64,000 nucleotides of DNA from Larix kaempferi (GCA_027924585.1 BSBM01000372.1:5439001-5503000), one strand, 5' to 3'; counted from the first letter of the stretch, positions 42,732-54,563 are shown. The notes: generated by a model from the letters alone, not told the origin. Numbers and translations are program-made.

Positions 42732-45540
42732 ATGAGAACAATAATAACAAAACCCACTCGACAATTTGACACTCTATGGAAACAGAGAGAGCCCTATATT
42801 TTATTGCTGCTGCCGTCCGAGGGCACCAGGTTCGCAGGCTATGCCGAACCAGAGAATAAGAAAGCACAGGCAATAAACAGTGCGATAGTAGAAAAGCAGT
42901 TATGGGACTCCTTCAATTAGAATTCTATCATCCCGAGGGGTTTTTTTTTATATGTGCGGCATTAGGTGCAGTTGGCCGAGGAAACCAGGAAATTTGAATA
43001 TGGGTGGTTTCACCTTAATGAGTATTCGAATATGTGAAATTTCGATTTATGTAAGGAAGCAACCGAAGGATTGCAAGAAGCCATGTGCCTCGGCAGCGAT
43101 TAATTGCTCGGGCGGGGATGGAATTGGGGATTTGCACCATGAATGCCCTGGGCAACTGGTTGGCGTGGGGATGCAGCTGATGGCTTCCGCGAGGAATAAG
43201 GGGGATGGCCATTGTCCCTTTGAACACGAACTTACATGGATTAGAGAAGAAAATATAAGGGAACAACAAAGGAATTCAACGCCAACCAGGCCATAATTAG
43301 ACCCCTTGCGGCATTTTTTTTTTTTTTGGGCTTGGGGTGGGGACCAGCTTTGAGCATTGCTGGTATATGCAGGATACCATTACTACAGATACCATCAGTT
43401 GAGTCGGGCGTACATTATCAGTTTAGTGCAGACTGAAGATTCAGCTTGCTACTGGGGCTCTCGCGCGTCGCTTGAGCATTGCACTACAGCACAAGTCTGG
43501 CGTACATTATCTCCATGGTGGTTGGTCGTTTGTGGTTTCGTTCACACGACCTGCCAAGAGCTACCAAGTATGGAAACGTTGGTATATTTAGCAGAGTTCT
43601 TTTTGCACCATGCACACGACACCAGCAGGGCAATCCCTTTTATTAATAAATTTTGTTTTTCTGATATTTCTCCTTTCCATTATGGATGTGTTTGCCGAGT
43701 TTGGAGAAAGAGGGGAAGAGAACGGCTGTCTGCAACAACGAGTTGCAGTTTCCAAAGGAGAATAATAGGCCTGGTAATGCTAATTACTTATTTTTATCTC
43801 AAGTTAAAAGTATAGACTCGAGGATGGATATTGTCTATAATTCTTTGCTGGAATTTTACAGTTTCAAATGGTATCATTAGTTGTTTTCCTTGAATGAACT
43901 GATTAGCTATGTAGGGTTTGGCTTTCTTGTTTAACAAGATCTTTCTGGGCGTTGCGGGAATTTATTGAAAGCAACTCCCAGTGATCGTTCTGAGCAGTCG
44001 TTACTATGTGGATCTGTTGAATCAGCTCTGAGCAGTCGTTACTACGTGACGTGATTTATTGTTGTAGGGCGCGACTCCTGGAGGAGCGACTCGTAAATTT
44101 AATATATATATACATATATATATTTGCTTGGTAGGGCTCAGTTCTTGGAAGAGCAACCAGAGGTAGGGTAAATTTACTGTCTGTATATATATTTACTTGG
44201 TTATGGTAGGGTGGAGCTCTTGGAGGAGTAGCTCTTGAATTTAATGCTTACATATATATTTTATATATTTCTTAGCCTGTTGGTAGGCGCGGTTCCATAG
44301 AGGGAACAACCGCATATGTGGTTGTGATCACATTATTTAAGATAGTTGATTTCTTATTTGCTAAAGCCAAGAGGCTGCAGCTAGGTAGGACGCAACCCCT
44401 AGCAGAGTTAGAGTGGCTTAAAAAAAATATTTTTGGTATTTAATTCTTGTCTGCCCTTTATATTAAAATTTCGTGGAGTCAGGTTGACAAGGGCGTAACC
44501 CTAAGTTCAAATAAATTATGGGAAGAAGCTAATTTTGTGTTGGGCAGAGCACTGGTTTTGGACTGTAAAAGGGCGAATCCTATTTCGATTTGGTAAGTTA
44601 TATGGGTGTAAATATAAGTTGCATTGTAGTTTTCATGGTTGGGCCTCTCGAATAGATTATTCCGCATTTGTTCATTTTTTTTTTTTGCTCGTGATTTGCC
44701 CCTTTGGTCTCTTCTCGACCTCAAAATAGCTGGGGTATTTTTTTGAATTCCTAAAAGGGTTACTACAAGTGCTTAATAAAATTTTCCAGATTGTTTCAAT
44801 TTTCCCCCTTTTCCTATTGTAGGTAAGGGCCTTTTGATACCTTTGATACAGGTGAAGGAAGAGGGTTTATGCATAGAAGAGAGATGGTATGCTTTTAGTA
44901 CTTCTTCCCTAGAGGCTACAGGGAAGTCATTTCCATTCTACTTCAGTTCTGTTTGTCTATACTTCTTTTTTTTTTTTTTTTGGTCAAATTTGTGTTTATT
45001 TGTTTGTATTTACACGTAACCTATATCTCCCTGCAAGAAGTTTTTTCTGAGTCACCTACTCAATTTGTTTGTTTAGATCTCTGTCCAAGTTTTGCATATT
45101 TTGTATAATGTAATTTCAGTTTAAATCTAGGAGAGTTCACTCTATCATACATATATAATGACTTTACAAATAATACATAGTAAACATATTCTTTTGCTTC
45201 TAAATTTTTTTTATTTTTTTTTAACTAAACCCATAACCTAATCTAAGTGTTAATCACCCTTCGTTTGTTTCCAAGAATACCTACCTCCTTACAATATGGA
45301 ATATAAGTTTTCTAATGGTTTCTTTATTTTACGCAGGCAGTAATGATGCTAGCTCCATTTACCTATTCTAATATATTTTTCCTTTAGCTTACTAATGTGA
45401 TTTATGTTTGTGTATTTGGCAGGTAATCCATAACTAATCCATAACTGAGTTTTGGATTCTTCGTGTTCAAATTTTTTCAAGGCAAGGTTTTGTCCTAAGT
45501 TACTTGTGTACAGGGCTCTTAAGGTCCGAGTTTTTGAGCC
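42732..45540. other. Long Gypsy leader, no further coding region seen
   Basis: About 2.8 kb between the captured-exon-like ORF and the primer site. The part at 43000-43900 has near-balanced composition, unlike the flanking AT-rich repeats. 43946-44313 holds a stem-loop cluster. Homopolymer T-runs lie at about 43310 and 44970. No gag/pol similarity is visible. Confidence 0.5.
43946..44313. repeat. Stem-loop cluster on diverged 75-90-bp repeats in the Gypsy leader
   Basis: TGGG-c-GTTGC / GCAAC-t-CCCA pairs at 43946-43980. Three later units form an inner stem, a 3-nt bulge on the right arm, and an outer stem. These are GTT-CTT / AAG-(AGC)-AAC at 44141-44157; GAGCT-CTT / AGG-(AGT)-AGCTC at 44214-44234; and GCGGTT-CC / GG-(AAC)-AACCGC at 44289-44313. 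A fourth, 44075-44086, has CTCCT / AGGAG only. Outer stems differ in sequence but still pair. Position between primer site and gag is where packaging or dimer signals usually lie; that role is inference. Confidence 0.5.
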
Positions 45541-45544
45541 AATG

Positions 45545-45556
45545 GCTCTGATACCA
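45545..45556 (-). other. Primer binding site, initiator-Met tRNA
   Basis: On the - strand TGGTATCAGAGC starts two bases inside the 5' LTR of the Gypsy element. Complementarity extends to TGGTATCAGAGCCA. Confidence 0.85.
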
Positions 45557-45558
45557 AA

Positions 45559-48254
45559 TGTAGTGCTCTGGTTTTTACAGCAGAGCACTGTGTAAAATTT
45601 CAGGTTTTTATTTTCTACATTTTAAACTTTATCAGTTTAAGGAAGTGAATTTCTAAGAATTTCTATGTGCCGAAGTAATTTTTAGTGTACTGTGGTGATT
45701 TTTCTAACCTTACATTCGAAATTTGAAATAAACAAACATATCGTTATTTTCTTTTCAACAGCATAAGAATAGGTTTCGCAACTTAGTAAATCAGTAAATA
45801 GCAGTAAATCCTAAATAGTAAGTTTGCATGTTTACAGTAAGATTTAGCATAATAGTAAATAACGGAAATTACCTGATGCTGATGCTAACCGTAAGTTGTA
45901 GCAGGTTGTGTAACCCCTTAGACAGCCAAACTGAAGTGTCCACCCTACCGACCAGCTATAATCTTGCTGGCCCTTGGAAATCAAAGGATTTCCAAGCCCC
46001 CGAGCCCACAATCTGATAATCCCCAGAGCAGTCTTTCCTTCTGTTCTCAAAAATCTTTCTGTTCGCCAAACTTTCTTTTCTTCCCCAATCAAAAAAACCT
46101 CCCCAACCTTCAACCTTCTCCTCCTCTATATACATGTCCATCCTCGAGAAGACCTTGGGCTTACTCCACCGCCCCAAACTCCCCCTCTCGAGCCCCTCAA
46201 ACCTTTACTCCTTTCCCTAGTTCATTCATCCACGTCTCATTATAAAAATGTATAATTAATTACTCTTATGGAAAATTCATTTGGTTTTGGATTGACGGCA
46301 GTAATTATTTATTACGGTGGGAATTATCACCCCAAGGTTATCCGTTCGGGACAAGTTCCATTAAATACAAGTCTATCCGCCATCCTTGATATTTTAATGT
46401 TATTAATGTAATTAATAAAATATTATATAATTAGTTGCCCCTTGTCAACTCGGACATGATGTGTCTTAATGATCCACCTTATCCGTCGAGACTACTTTAG
46501 CTTGAGGTTTAAATTCCAAGATTAACATTGAACAATTAAATATCCATTTTCCATCACATCACGGTTATTCCAAAAAGGATTATCTTATTATGGCTAACTT
46601 TGAAATGGAATTAATCACGCAATATTTAATTTATAAATCAATATTTTAAATCTTACTTATATTGCATTTGTTACGATAGGGATATAAATGTTGCTGGAAT
46701 ATCATTTATTAATTAATAATAATAATTAAATCACCCTTTGACAATAATAAAAGGTGAATCAATCATAGTATTCTTAATTATTTGTTTATCACATGGGTGC
46801 CCTATCATCAACATAGCATCCTTGTTCTTATAAACAAAGCACTTGTGAGGGCTTAAACAATTTTACTAATTACTTAGACACTATCATTACCCTATTCACA
46901 ACAGTTCTTCTATGACAATGTTAACTGACGATACTTGTCTTTGTTTATTATTACAATGTTTTCATATAATTACTAATTCACTTATTTACACATTGACAAC
47001 CTAACCATTCATTACCTAAGTTTATTGATGTATCCTTAACTGAGTTATCTATGACATTTATACTATTATTCAAGCAGGACAAGTATGTTATACACCAGTA
47101 ATATTGTACACGTACAAGGTGTGCATGCATGGCCAGTGTATGCACATGTCGGACATGTACTATAAACAAACCCCATTCCGCCTATGCATACTTGCTAACT
47201 AACAATAGTATCTACCCCCATGCAGAAGAGCAAGCATAATCTATAGTATAATTACTTTAACATCCTCGGTTATTTAACAGTTAACCCTTTACGTTTTAAC
47301 ATCATTGTCTTTATGTTTACATTAGTTTAATCAATCAAGTACAGGAAGGGTTCCTACTTCCACTAACTCGGAATCAAGGAATACTAAACCCCCAACAGTG
47401 CTAACTAACACATCCTCCCTTCATAACCTACGTCCAGCATCCTCCCTATCCTTCCTCTGCTAGTACAACAGTGGATGTCGGACTCACCGATCTGACCACA
47501 TAGAACTTGAGAGCGATAGCGTCGGCTGAACAGCGGACCTATCCTCCCCTAGCAGGCATCCGACAATCGTCATCTCAACAACATGGGGAGCGTGTCTCAG
47601 CACGGCCCTCCCACGACCTCGGGTCTCATGGAAACATAGGGTGGGAAACACATCCATCCCTCTCAACATACTGGGCCTACGCCCTTATCAACTCATACTT
47701 GCTGCTATCGGGATTATCAGTTTGTGTTATCGTATCCTCATTTTGGCTGCTAAGGTTTGCTGTATGAACATGTTTTTCCTTTCCAATGTATATCAGATCA
47801 AGTAACTGGCTATCCCATAGCCCTTGTGTCCTGTAGGTTAGTGTTTTGCAAAATACAATTTATAGAAAGCATTTTCCATTGATCGCCAATTGATCCATTT
47901 TATCATTTCATTTCATGTAACCTTTTTGCTCATCATAGATACATATAACATTTCAATAATTCATATAAGAAGATGGTATCCACGTACCGAATCATATATT
48001 TCACATTTCATTAAGGAAAACATATAAACATATACTGCAATCGTAAAATAAGGAAATCATATGATAATCATAACATCATAACTGCATAACATAGTAACAT
48101 CATAATCATGGCGAAATCATAAGACAGAGTAACATCATATAATGAGGTCCAATATAGTTTACTCAGTCGAGCTGAGTTCGACAAAATATATATAGAAAAT
48201 AAAGTATGGTGTGTCTAACTAATAAATATGCCGAATCAAAATATGGGCATTACA
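45559..48254 (-). repeat. 5' LTR of the Gypsy chromovirus
   Basis: 2696 bp, the partner of 34228-36923. On the - strand it runs from TGTAATGCCC (48254) to CACTACA (45559). The promoter of the element should lie in it. Confidence 0.95.
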
Positions 48255-48269
48255 TTATGACCTATTCCT

Positions 48270-48484
48270 TGTTAGAGATAATGCTTCCATTAAATGCATG
48301 TGGATTTGGTTTGAGATTTGTTAGGGTTGCTGGAGATTGTTGGGATATTCTCTCAACCTATCTCTCCAAAATTGGAATAACTTAGATCTAATAACACTTA
48401 TATAAGTGTGTGGTATTTGGGTTTAAAAGATATCTACAATTATTATTTTGTGTGTAATTATGGCTGCTCCCATATTTTCTAAAT
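48270..48484 (+). repeat. 5' LTR of the TRIM-like element
   Basis: 215 bp, starts TGTTAGAGATAATGC and ends TTTTCTAAAT. About 13 substitutions separate it from the right copy. Confidence 0.9.
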
Positions 48485-48496
48485 TGGTATCAGAGT
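48485..48496 (+). other. Primer binding site, initiator-Met tRNA
   Basis: TGGTATCAGAGT abuts the left LTR with no gap. Confidence 0.8.
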
Positions 48497-49971
48497 GTGG
48501 CTGAGCTTAGATCCCTCACGGGAGTGCATAGGAATATGTGAGAAATTGGGAGTTGGTCCTATATACATAGATTAGCATAGAGCATGTGACAGTGGATTGT
48601 TTAATTTCTTATGTGAGTATTAATTTCCTGAGGAGGCTGGGCGATCTGTGGACGATGGGCGCTGTAATTATTTGCTGAGGAGAATGACCTGTCTAGAGTG
48701 ACCTGTATTGGAGTATTGCTGCCACCTTCACATCGTGAGCTAGAGGATTGACAAAACCAGAGGAGAATTGCTTAGAAAGATGCGATTTGAGATCGATGTC
48801 TTCGTGTGTGAGTTTTCTGTAGGAGATTTCAATTTCCAAGTTTTTATGTGAAGTTTTTGTGTGCACATGATAAATCTGCTGCCACGAACCTGTTGAAGCC
48901 GCAAGGAAGAATCTGCCTGAAAAAATCTGTAAAGAAACTAAACGTCAGGTGAGGCCGCCGTCAGAGCAGTCAACAGATTTGTCACCACTGGGAAGGCCAT
49001 GATTTGCTAGAGGAGCCACTGTCTATTGTGCAGAGAAGCTGACAGACCTGATATAAATACTCTGAAAGAAGGCTATCAACATATGTTGAAAAGTGCAATT
49101 GCAAGATTAGAGTGCCACCATGAAGAATAGGATCAGTGCCGAAGAGGAAGCAATCTTGTGTGAAGAAGTTATGTCTGCAAACAACGGGTGCTACCGTGTC
49201 TTCTTGATTGAAACTCATCACTATTTTAGCTTCCTGGTGATTGATCATATATATATTTGATGTGTACTCTCCATTCTTCAATATCTAGATAGCAAACAAC
49301 ATCGGAGCAATCAAAACAACACTGGAACTTGTTTATTTGGTGTGCAGTTTTAAGTGTGTGTGCTATTGTTCAATAATAGTGTGCAAATTTGTAAAATCAA
49401 ATGATGCAGAACCACAAAGAACAGGCCAATTAAGTTTATTATATGCTGTTGTGATCCATCATGCTCTGGAAGCATTAGTTACACGATGTTCTTAATAAGG
49501 TCAAGCTGTGACTTGTCATGCTCCGAGAAGTTTCAGTTATAGGTTACTTTTATGCAATATTTTATGTATGTTGTTAGTTTGTGAAGGTCACTTGTATTAC
49601 TATCTTCTAGATATGTTCAGTATCTAGAGTACTCTCCTAGATCCTCTTGTTGGATTCAGTGAGCTATGTATTCAACAGATGGAAGTATCTCCATAGATCG
49701 GTCCAGTTACTTGATTACTTCTTTACCAAACTCAGTGAGCTATGTACTTTGGCATAGTTAAGTACACAATATTATTAGTCAGTGCAATTATTTTATTGAT
49801 GGTCAGAAGCATTGCAGTTCAAATGAGTCAAATAGGAAGCTTGAAGATGAAGTGAAGAAAGGGCGCAAACCGTGAGACTTCAAAGTGGGTGTAAATGCTG
49901 ATGAAGACCAGTCAGACAAGATTCAGTATTGTATTCTTTGTTTTGTAATTGTGTTTTGTAATGTAAGCATT

Positions 49972-49980
49972 AAAGGGGAG
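49972..49980 (+). other. Polypurine tract
   Basis: AAAGGGGAG lies directly before the right LTR. Confidence 0.75.
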
Positions 49981-50195
49981 TGTTAGAGATAATGCTTCCA
50001 TTAAATGCATGTGGATTTGGTTTGAGATTTGTTAGTTTTGTTGGAGATTGTTAAGATATTCTCTCAACCTATCTCTCCAAGGTTGGAATAAGTTAGATCT
50101 AGTAACACTTATATAAGTGTGTTGTATTTGGGTTTGAAAGATATATACAAGTATTATTTTGTGTGTAATTATGGCTGCTCCCATATTTTCTAAAT
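49981..50195 (+). repeat. 3' LTR of the TRIM-like element
   Basis: 215 bp partner of 48270-48484, followed by the TTCCT duplication. Confidence 0.9.
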
Positions 50196-50200
50196 TTCCT

Positions 50201-53200
50201 TTCCCACATTCTAACGTGCCTAAGTTTAGTTGAGATTGAAATTGAATTCTAATTTCTTACTAGGTTTGAACCAGGCTTTTCCGTATCTTCCCTTCAATTA
50301 ATACATCAACATCATGTTGTACTCAAATAATAATCCATATCGTCACGAGGAGAAACACTTTTGTAGAAGGTAATTTCCGTATCTTGCCTTTGTTTGATAC
50401 ATCAACATCATGTTGTACTCAAATTATTGTCGATATCCTCACAAGGAGAAACACTAAAGTGACTTCACACTTTAGATGAAGGTTGCATTGGAACGGATAT
50501 TAAAACCTTTTAATAAACATTTTGACACCACACAACTAATAATATTAGTGATTAAATTTTTAATATCTTCGTAGCAAGATCCTAAGAGTAACATACCCTT
50601 TATTTAAGGATGGCCCGAGAAGGATCATGTTTTTTCTCAATAGTGTCTTTTACTTATTCCTTTACGTGGTGTTTTGTTTTTATCATGGAGGGAAGAAGTA
50701 TGAAGGAGGTGCATGGTATGAGGCATGTGTGAAGGAATATGGTGGTGGTAGTGTGACAAGGAGTGCAAAGACATATGTTGGTACACTAAGAATAGTCAAA
50801 AGGTCATAAAGTAAAAGTGAGTATTCATACATAGTTTTGAAATAACTAAATTAACTTGAATATTTAAAAGTGGAAGAATGGGAAGACTTCAATGAGTACA
50901 TAGAGAAATAGAAGTAATGAGACTAAGTTAGGAAAATGCTTTTTTAGTAATGAAAGTATCTTTGTACTAAGACAAATTTCAGTTCCTGCATGTACACAAT
51001 ATCTAATCATATCTAAAGGAATTAGCAAAAAAGAATATTAAAGCTTATGTGAAGGCTCATAAAACTTTAAAAAAAAATTAGAAACATCAAATATAAATCT
51101 ATTATCTTCTTTCTATAAGTGTTTAATATAAATTTGTGGTCTTTTTTCTATAACTGTTTATGTGCATCCCTATGATAAATCTCATATGGTCAAATTGACA
51201 AATCCATATAAAATTAGCTTAAAGAGCATATTGTCCATATATTTCATAATAATTTCAGTAAATTGTTGATAATCATTCTCATAACACGAAACATTTTATT
51301 TATTTTAATGAAACACAAATCTAACACATTTTCCCTTTTACTCCTCTCTATTCTTATGAAATCCCTATAAATTAAAAAACATCCTAACAACTTTCATAAA
51401 AAAAAAAACAATTAAAACAATTATCTTGAAAACTAGTCATCAATCTTCTCTAGAATCCCATTGGCTTCCCCACAAACTCTACTCATCTCTTTAATTATCT
51501 TATATTCCATTTCTTTGTTTAGTCTCATTTATATATGTTTTGTTATTCCTCCCGTTTTGTCCTCCTCTTATTATCTGTATGTAACACGTGCTTTCTTTTG
51601 AACAACATATACATCCTCATCCGTTCAATCGAGAAAAATCGAGCTATACATGCCTTCCTCTATGCCGGGCTATGAATTGTTTATCTGTTCATCAAGCAAA
51701 CTCCAATTGTCTGTTGCGTCCCCTTCAATATGACGCGTGGCTATGAAGTGTTAGTTGATTTAGACTCCATTTAGATTCATGACATAGATACCTCTCTTAA
51801 TGTTAATGATTCTCGTCTATTAACCGATATGTTTCACTAGATAATACATGTTGCAGGATTGACAACAGTTGAGGATGACCGTCTTCCTCGTTGCTTACCA
51901 ATTGTTTTTAAAGTCCACTTTTTTATCCCAGTACTTTCCCATTCACTACCTTAGTATGCATGTCTCTCTTCCTCCTACCATGTACGGACAATTGAAAGTT
52001 GAAATCCAATCATGTCGTCTACTTGCTTCATCTTCATCACCCTCAAACCTCAGCTTTCCACTATAGTTTTTAATATTTGTAACCATTCAATTATCACATG
52101 TGATTATCATTGTTCATTGATGCCTTTGTTAGGAAGGGGAAGAGAAGCAGAGGAAAGCAAGTGATGCTTCAGTTGCAAAATCTGTCTTGGAAGCTTCTAA
52201 ATTAGTGGTGAATGTTGTTAGGAAGCAGACTTATGGGTTTCATAATGGATATGATGATGATTTTAATCACAAGTTTCACAAATAAATAAAGACAATAATA
52301 AATAGTTAGGGATTTGGATTATGAGATAAGGAGTATGATCATGAGGTGAAATGATTTAGGTGGATACTAGTGGCTCCCCACTTACTCTATTGATTTAGAA
52401 TGGTTCTAGATCTCAGTAGTTTTTTTATATCTTTTTAGGTCCCAAAATTTCATAGCGCTTTTGAGACCCTAAATTATGTTTTTTTTGGCCATGTGCTGGA
52501 TTATGATTATGAATGAATAACCTATTCCTATACCAAAATTGTTCATCTCCTCATGATGTTTCCAACAAACTAACAAGGGGGCTAGATCCAGATTTCAAGA
52601 GAGCATGTTCAGTGAAAACATAGCAAGCACATAAAGATCCATATGCACTATATAAGAGGGATGATGCATGATCGACTCATAGATTTGCAATTATGTTCTT
52701 CCTCTTAGGAGATTGTAGACATCTTCACCATGTCCTTTATTGGGAATCTATTTAACCAGTTCAAAGATTCTTTTAGAGTTATATCTCTAAAAGAAAACAC
52801 CTACAGCCTTATATCTCTCATCCCACAACCCTCTCTTCTCTCTATGCTTAGCCAAAAGCTTCAATAGAGCTCTACAGGGGTCTCCCTAAGCCTTCACATC
52901 CATGGCACTCCTTCCAACTTCCTCACACAACATAAAGAAAGCATTTCCCTTCACCGATCTACAGTTCAGGAAATCCAATCCTTACAATGCTTACGAGTGT
53001 GTGCAGCGGTGGGTCAAACAGAGTCTCGACATAGCTTTAAACCATAAAAGAAATATGACTGTGACATAACTGTCACAATCCCCCATGCTTCAATAACTAC
53101 ATGAAGTGAATTTTTCTACCAACCTCACATATGCATTCAATGATTGGGTTTAATAGTCAAAAGAAGGTAATTGGCTCATTTAAGGCACATGGAAGATTTT

Positions 53201-53500
53201 GGATAAGTTATAAAGCTGACACATAGCAACATAGAATCTGGGTTCCCCACAATCCCCTTCCTTTTCCCCTCTAGTGAAACCATAACCCCTCTAGTATCAT
53301 AATATCACATGCTAGGCTTTCCATGTACTGAGGCTACGAGCTGCTTCTCATCGACAATTCAACTTGCATGATCACAACTTTCAAGATGGACAATTCTGTT
53401 TCAAACCATTTAGAAAAATGGAAGAAAGATATATCTATTTCATAAATGTATCCTAAACGTATAAAAATATAAACAACTTGAAACTGAATTGATCACAACG
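50201..53500. other. No gene seen
   Basis: About 3.3 kb of spacer downstream of the DREB gene's 3' end. Short + frames at 50627-50809 and 51869-52066 show no domain. The only structure seen is the direct repeat at 50281-50462. Confidence 0.4.
50281..50462. repeat. 96-bp tandem duplication
   Basis: CCGTATCTT starts at 50281 and 50377. Both copies continue through 'acatcaacatcatgttgtact' and 'gagaaacact'. Confidence 0.85.
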
Positions 53501-53708
53501 TTACATCGTCTCCGGCACAAGGATTATGAAAACGCAACAAATTTCATTTCCTAATTCTCTGTATAACCGATTACAATCATTTTTTTGTGCCTTTGGTACA
53601 GAATATATGAAAATGCAACATTCGACTGCGGTTTCTGATCGATCTCCACGATTACTGTATAACTGACAGGTACAATTATTGTAATTGAAATGAGATATTG
53701 TCGAATCC

Positions 53709-53850
53709 GCTGAAATTCGTGCAAGAACTTCCAGCATCTACAAATTGTTCCGTCTAGAGGTTTCGGGCCTCGGCAGCTGAAATTCGTGAAAGAACTTCGA
53801 GCAGTAGGCTCGATATCTAAGAATAGCTCCATAGAGAGGTTTCGGCATAG
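53709..53850. repeat. Tandem duplication over the DREB stop codon and 3' UTR
   Basis: GCTGAAATTCGTG starts at 53709 and 53776 (period 67). Both copies continue with AAGAACTT and reach AGAGGTTTCGG (about 53755 and 53835). The right copy contains the last codons and stop of the transcription factor; the left copy lies in its 3' UTR and has diverged. Confidence 0.75.
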
Positions 53851-54563
53851 ATTGATTCGTTTCCGTTATAAAAATGATCAGCAGCAGAAGTATTACCATA
53901 AACCTCTTCTTGCTCAAGCATCCATGGAGGGGCTACCAATAGAGCTTCTGCCATGTTACCAAAAAAATTGGGCAGATCGAACAGAATATCGTCGTCTATG
54001 ATCGTCGATTCGTTCTCCGAAAGATAGCACGAAAACCAAAGCGAATAAGACGGGCAAGCTGCTGCTGCTTCTTCATTAATACTGGATTCCGCAGGCATCA
54101 CAGTGTCTGCATAAGTATTATTCCCCGCAGGGTCGGGGGATCGATCCTCGTTATGGTCTTCTTCTGAAGGCTTATGAAACTCAGCCGCAGAGGCCGCGGC
54201 AGCCTTCTGGATATCCCTGGGCGACAATGTGGCGGGGCGAGGCAACGAAGACGCGAGGTGGGGGAAATTGAGGAACGCGGAGGTTCCCCTGATGCTGAGA
54301 GCCGCCACGTCGTGAGCTCGAGCCGCCATCTCAGGTGTCTTGAACGTCCCCAGCCAAATTCTGGACTTCTTCTTAGGCTCTCGAATCTCCGACACCCATT
54401 TTCCCGCAGAGCGCATTCTGACGCCTCTGTAAACACGGCGCCGCTTTCCTTTAGCTCTCACATCCCACTCCATATCTGCATTACGGACGGCGGTTTTCTT
54501 TTCGGCAGAATGTTCTGCAGTATTATTTTCCTCTGCACGACGCTTACGCCACGTATTCTGCAT
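53817..54563 (-). CDS. DREB-type AP2/ERF transcription factor (subgroup A-4 / TINY-like)
   Basis: A 248-residue intronless protein, complete from ATG at 54563 to TAG at 53817. A basic nuclear-localisation patch (KGKRRR, residues 38-43) precedes one AP2 domain at about 44-101. The DNA-contact strands are [19 protein letters not shown] and RIWLGTF. Val57 and Glu62 are the V14/E19 pair typical of DREB proteins, which bind DRE/CRT (A/GCCGAC) promoter elements. After the domain come [20 protein letters not shown] and an acidic region with a hydrophobic [14 protein letters not shown] segment. The protein ends LWSYS, the LWSY motif of DREB A-1/A-4 activators. The flanking signature PKK/RPAGRxKFxETRHP of CBF proteins is absent, which favours A-4. 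These proteins act in the nucleus in stress or growth responses. An in-frame GTG upstream was not used. No neighbour is functionally linked. Confidence 0.93.
   Translation of the reverse strand: MQNTWRKRRAEENNTAEHSAEKKTAVRNADMEWDVRAKGKRRRVYRGVRMRSAGKWVSEIREPKKKSRIWLGTFKTPEMAARAHDVAALSIRGTSAFLNFPHLASSLPRPATLSPRDIQKAAAASAAEFHKPSEEDHNEDRSPDPAGNNTYADTVMPAESSINEEAAAACPSYSLWFSCYLSENESTIIDDDILFDLPNFFGNMAEALLVAPPWMLEQEEVYGNTSAADHFYNGNESIYAETSLWSYS

Larger units (their letters stand above)
34228..48254 (-). mobile_element. Young Ty3/Gypsy chromovirus (Tekay/Del type), 14.0 kb
   Basis: Two 2696-bp LTRs (34228-36923 and 45559-48254) of equal length differ at only two sites I could find (34791 C against 46122 T; 35864 T against 47195 C). 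The target duplication is a perfect TTATG (34223-34227 and 48255-48259). LTR ends are TG...CA. The element reads right to left: LTR, initiator-Met primer site, a 4-kb leader, gag-pol, integrase with chromodomain, purine tract, LTR. The near-identity of the LTRs means a recent insertion. One single-base frame slip in integrase is the only coding lesion seen. The domain order RT-RNase H-integrase-chromodomain places it with the chromoviruses. Confidence 0.95.
48270..50195 (+). mobile_element. TRIM/LARD-type non-autonomous LTR element
   Basis: Two 215-bp repeats (48270-48484 and 49981-50195, about 94% identical by eye) flank 1.5 kb. The flanks carry a perfect TTCCT duplication (48265-48269 and 50196-50200). 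The primer site follows the left LTR directly and a purine tract precedes the right LTR, so the element reads on the + strand. The interior has no pol and no convincing ORF. Both LTRs end TAAAT rather than CA. The neighbouring Gypsy element's duplication ends only five bases to the left. Confidence 0.9.

Noticed and set aside
53501-53832. Two frames downstream of the DREB stop
   Set aside because: They lie in the 3' UTR and begin in the duplicated segment; no domain.
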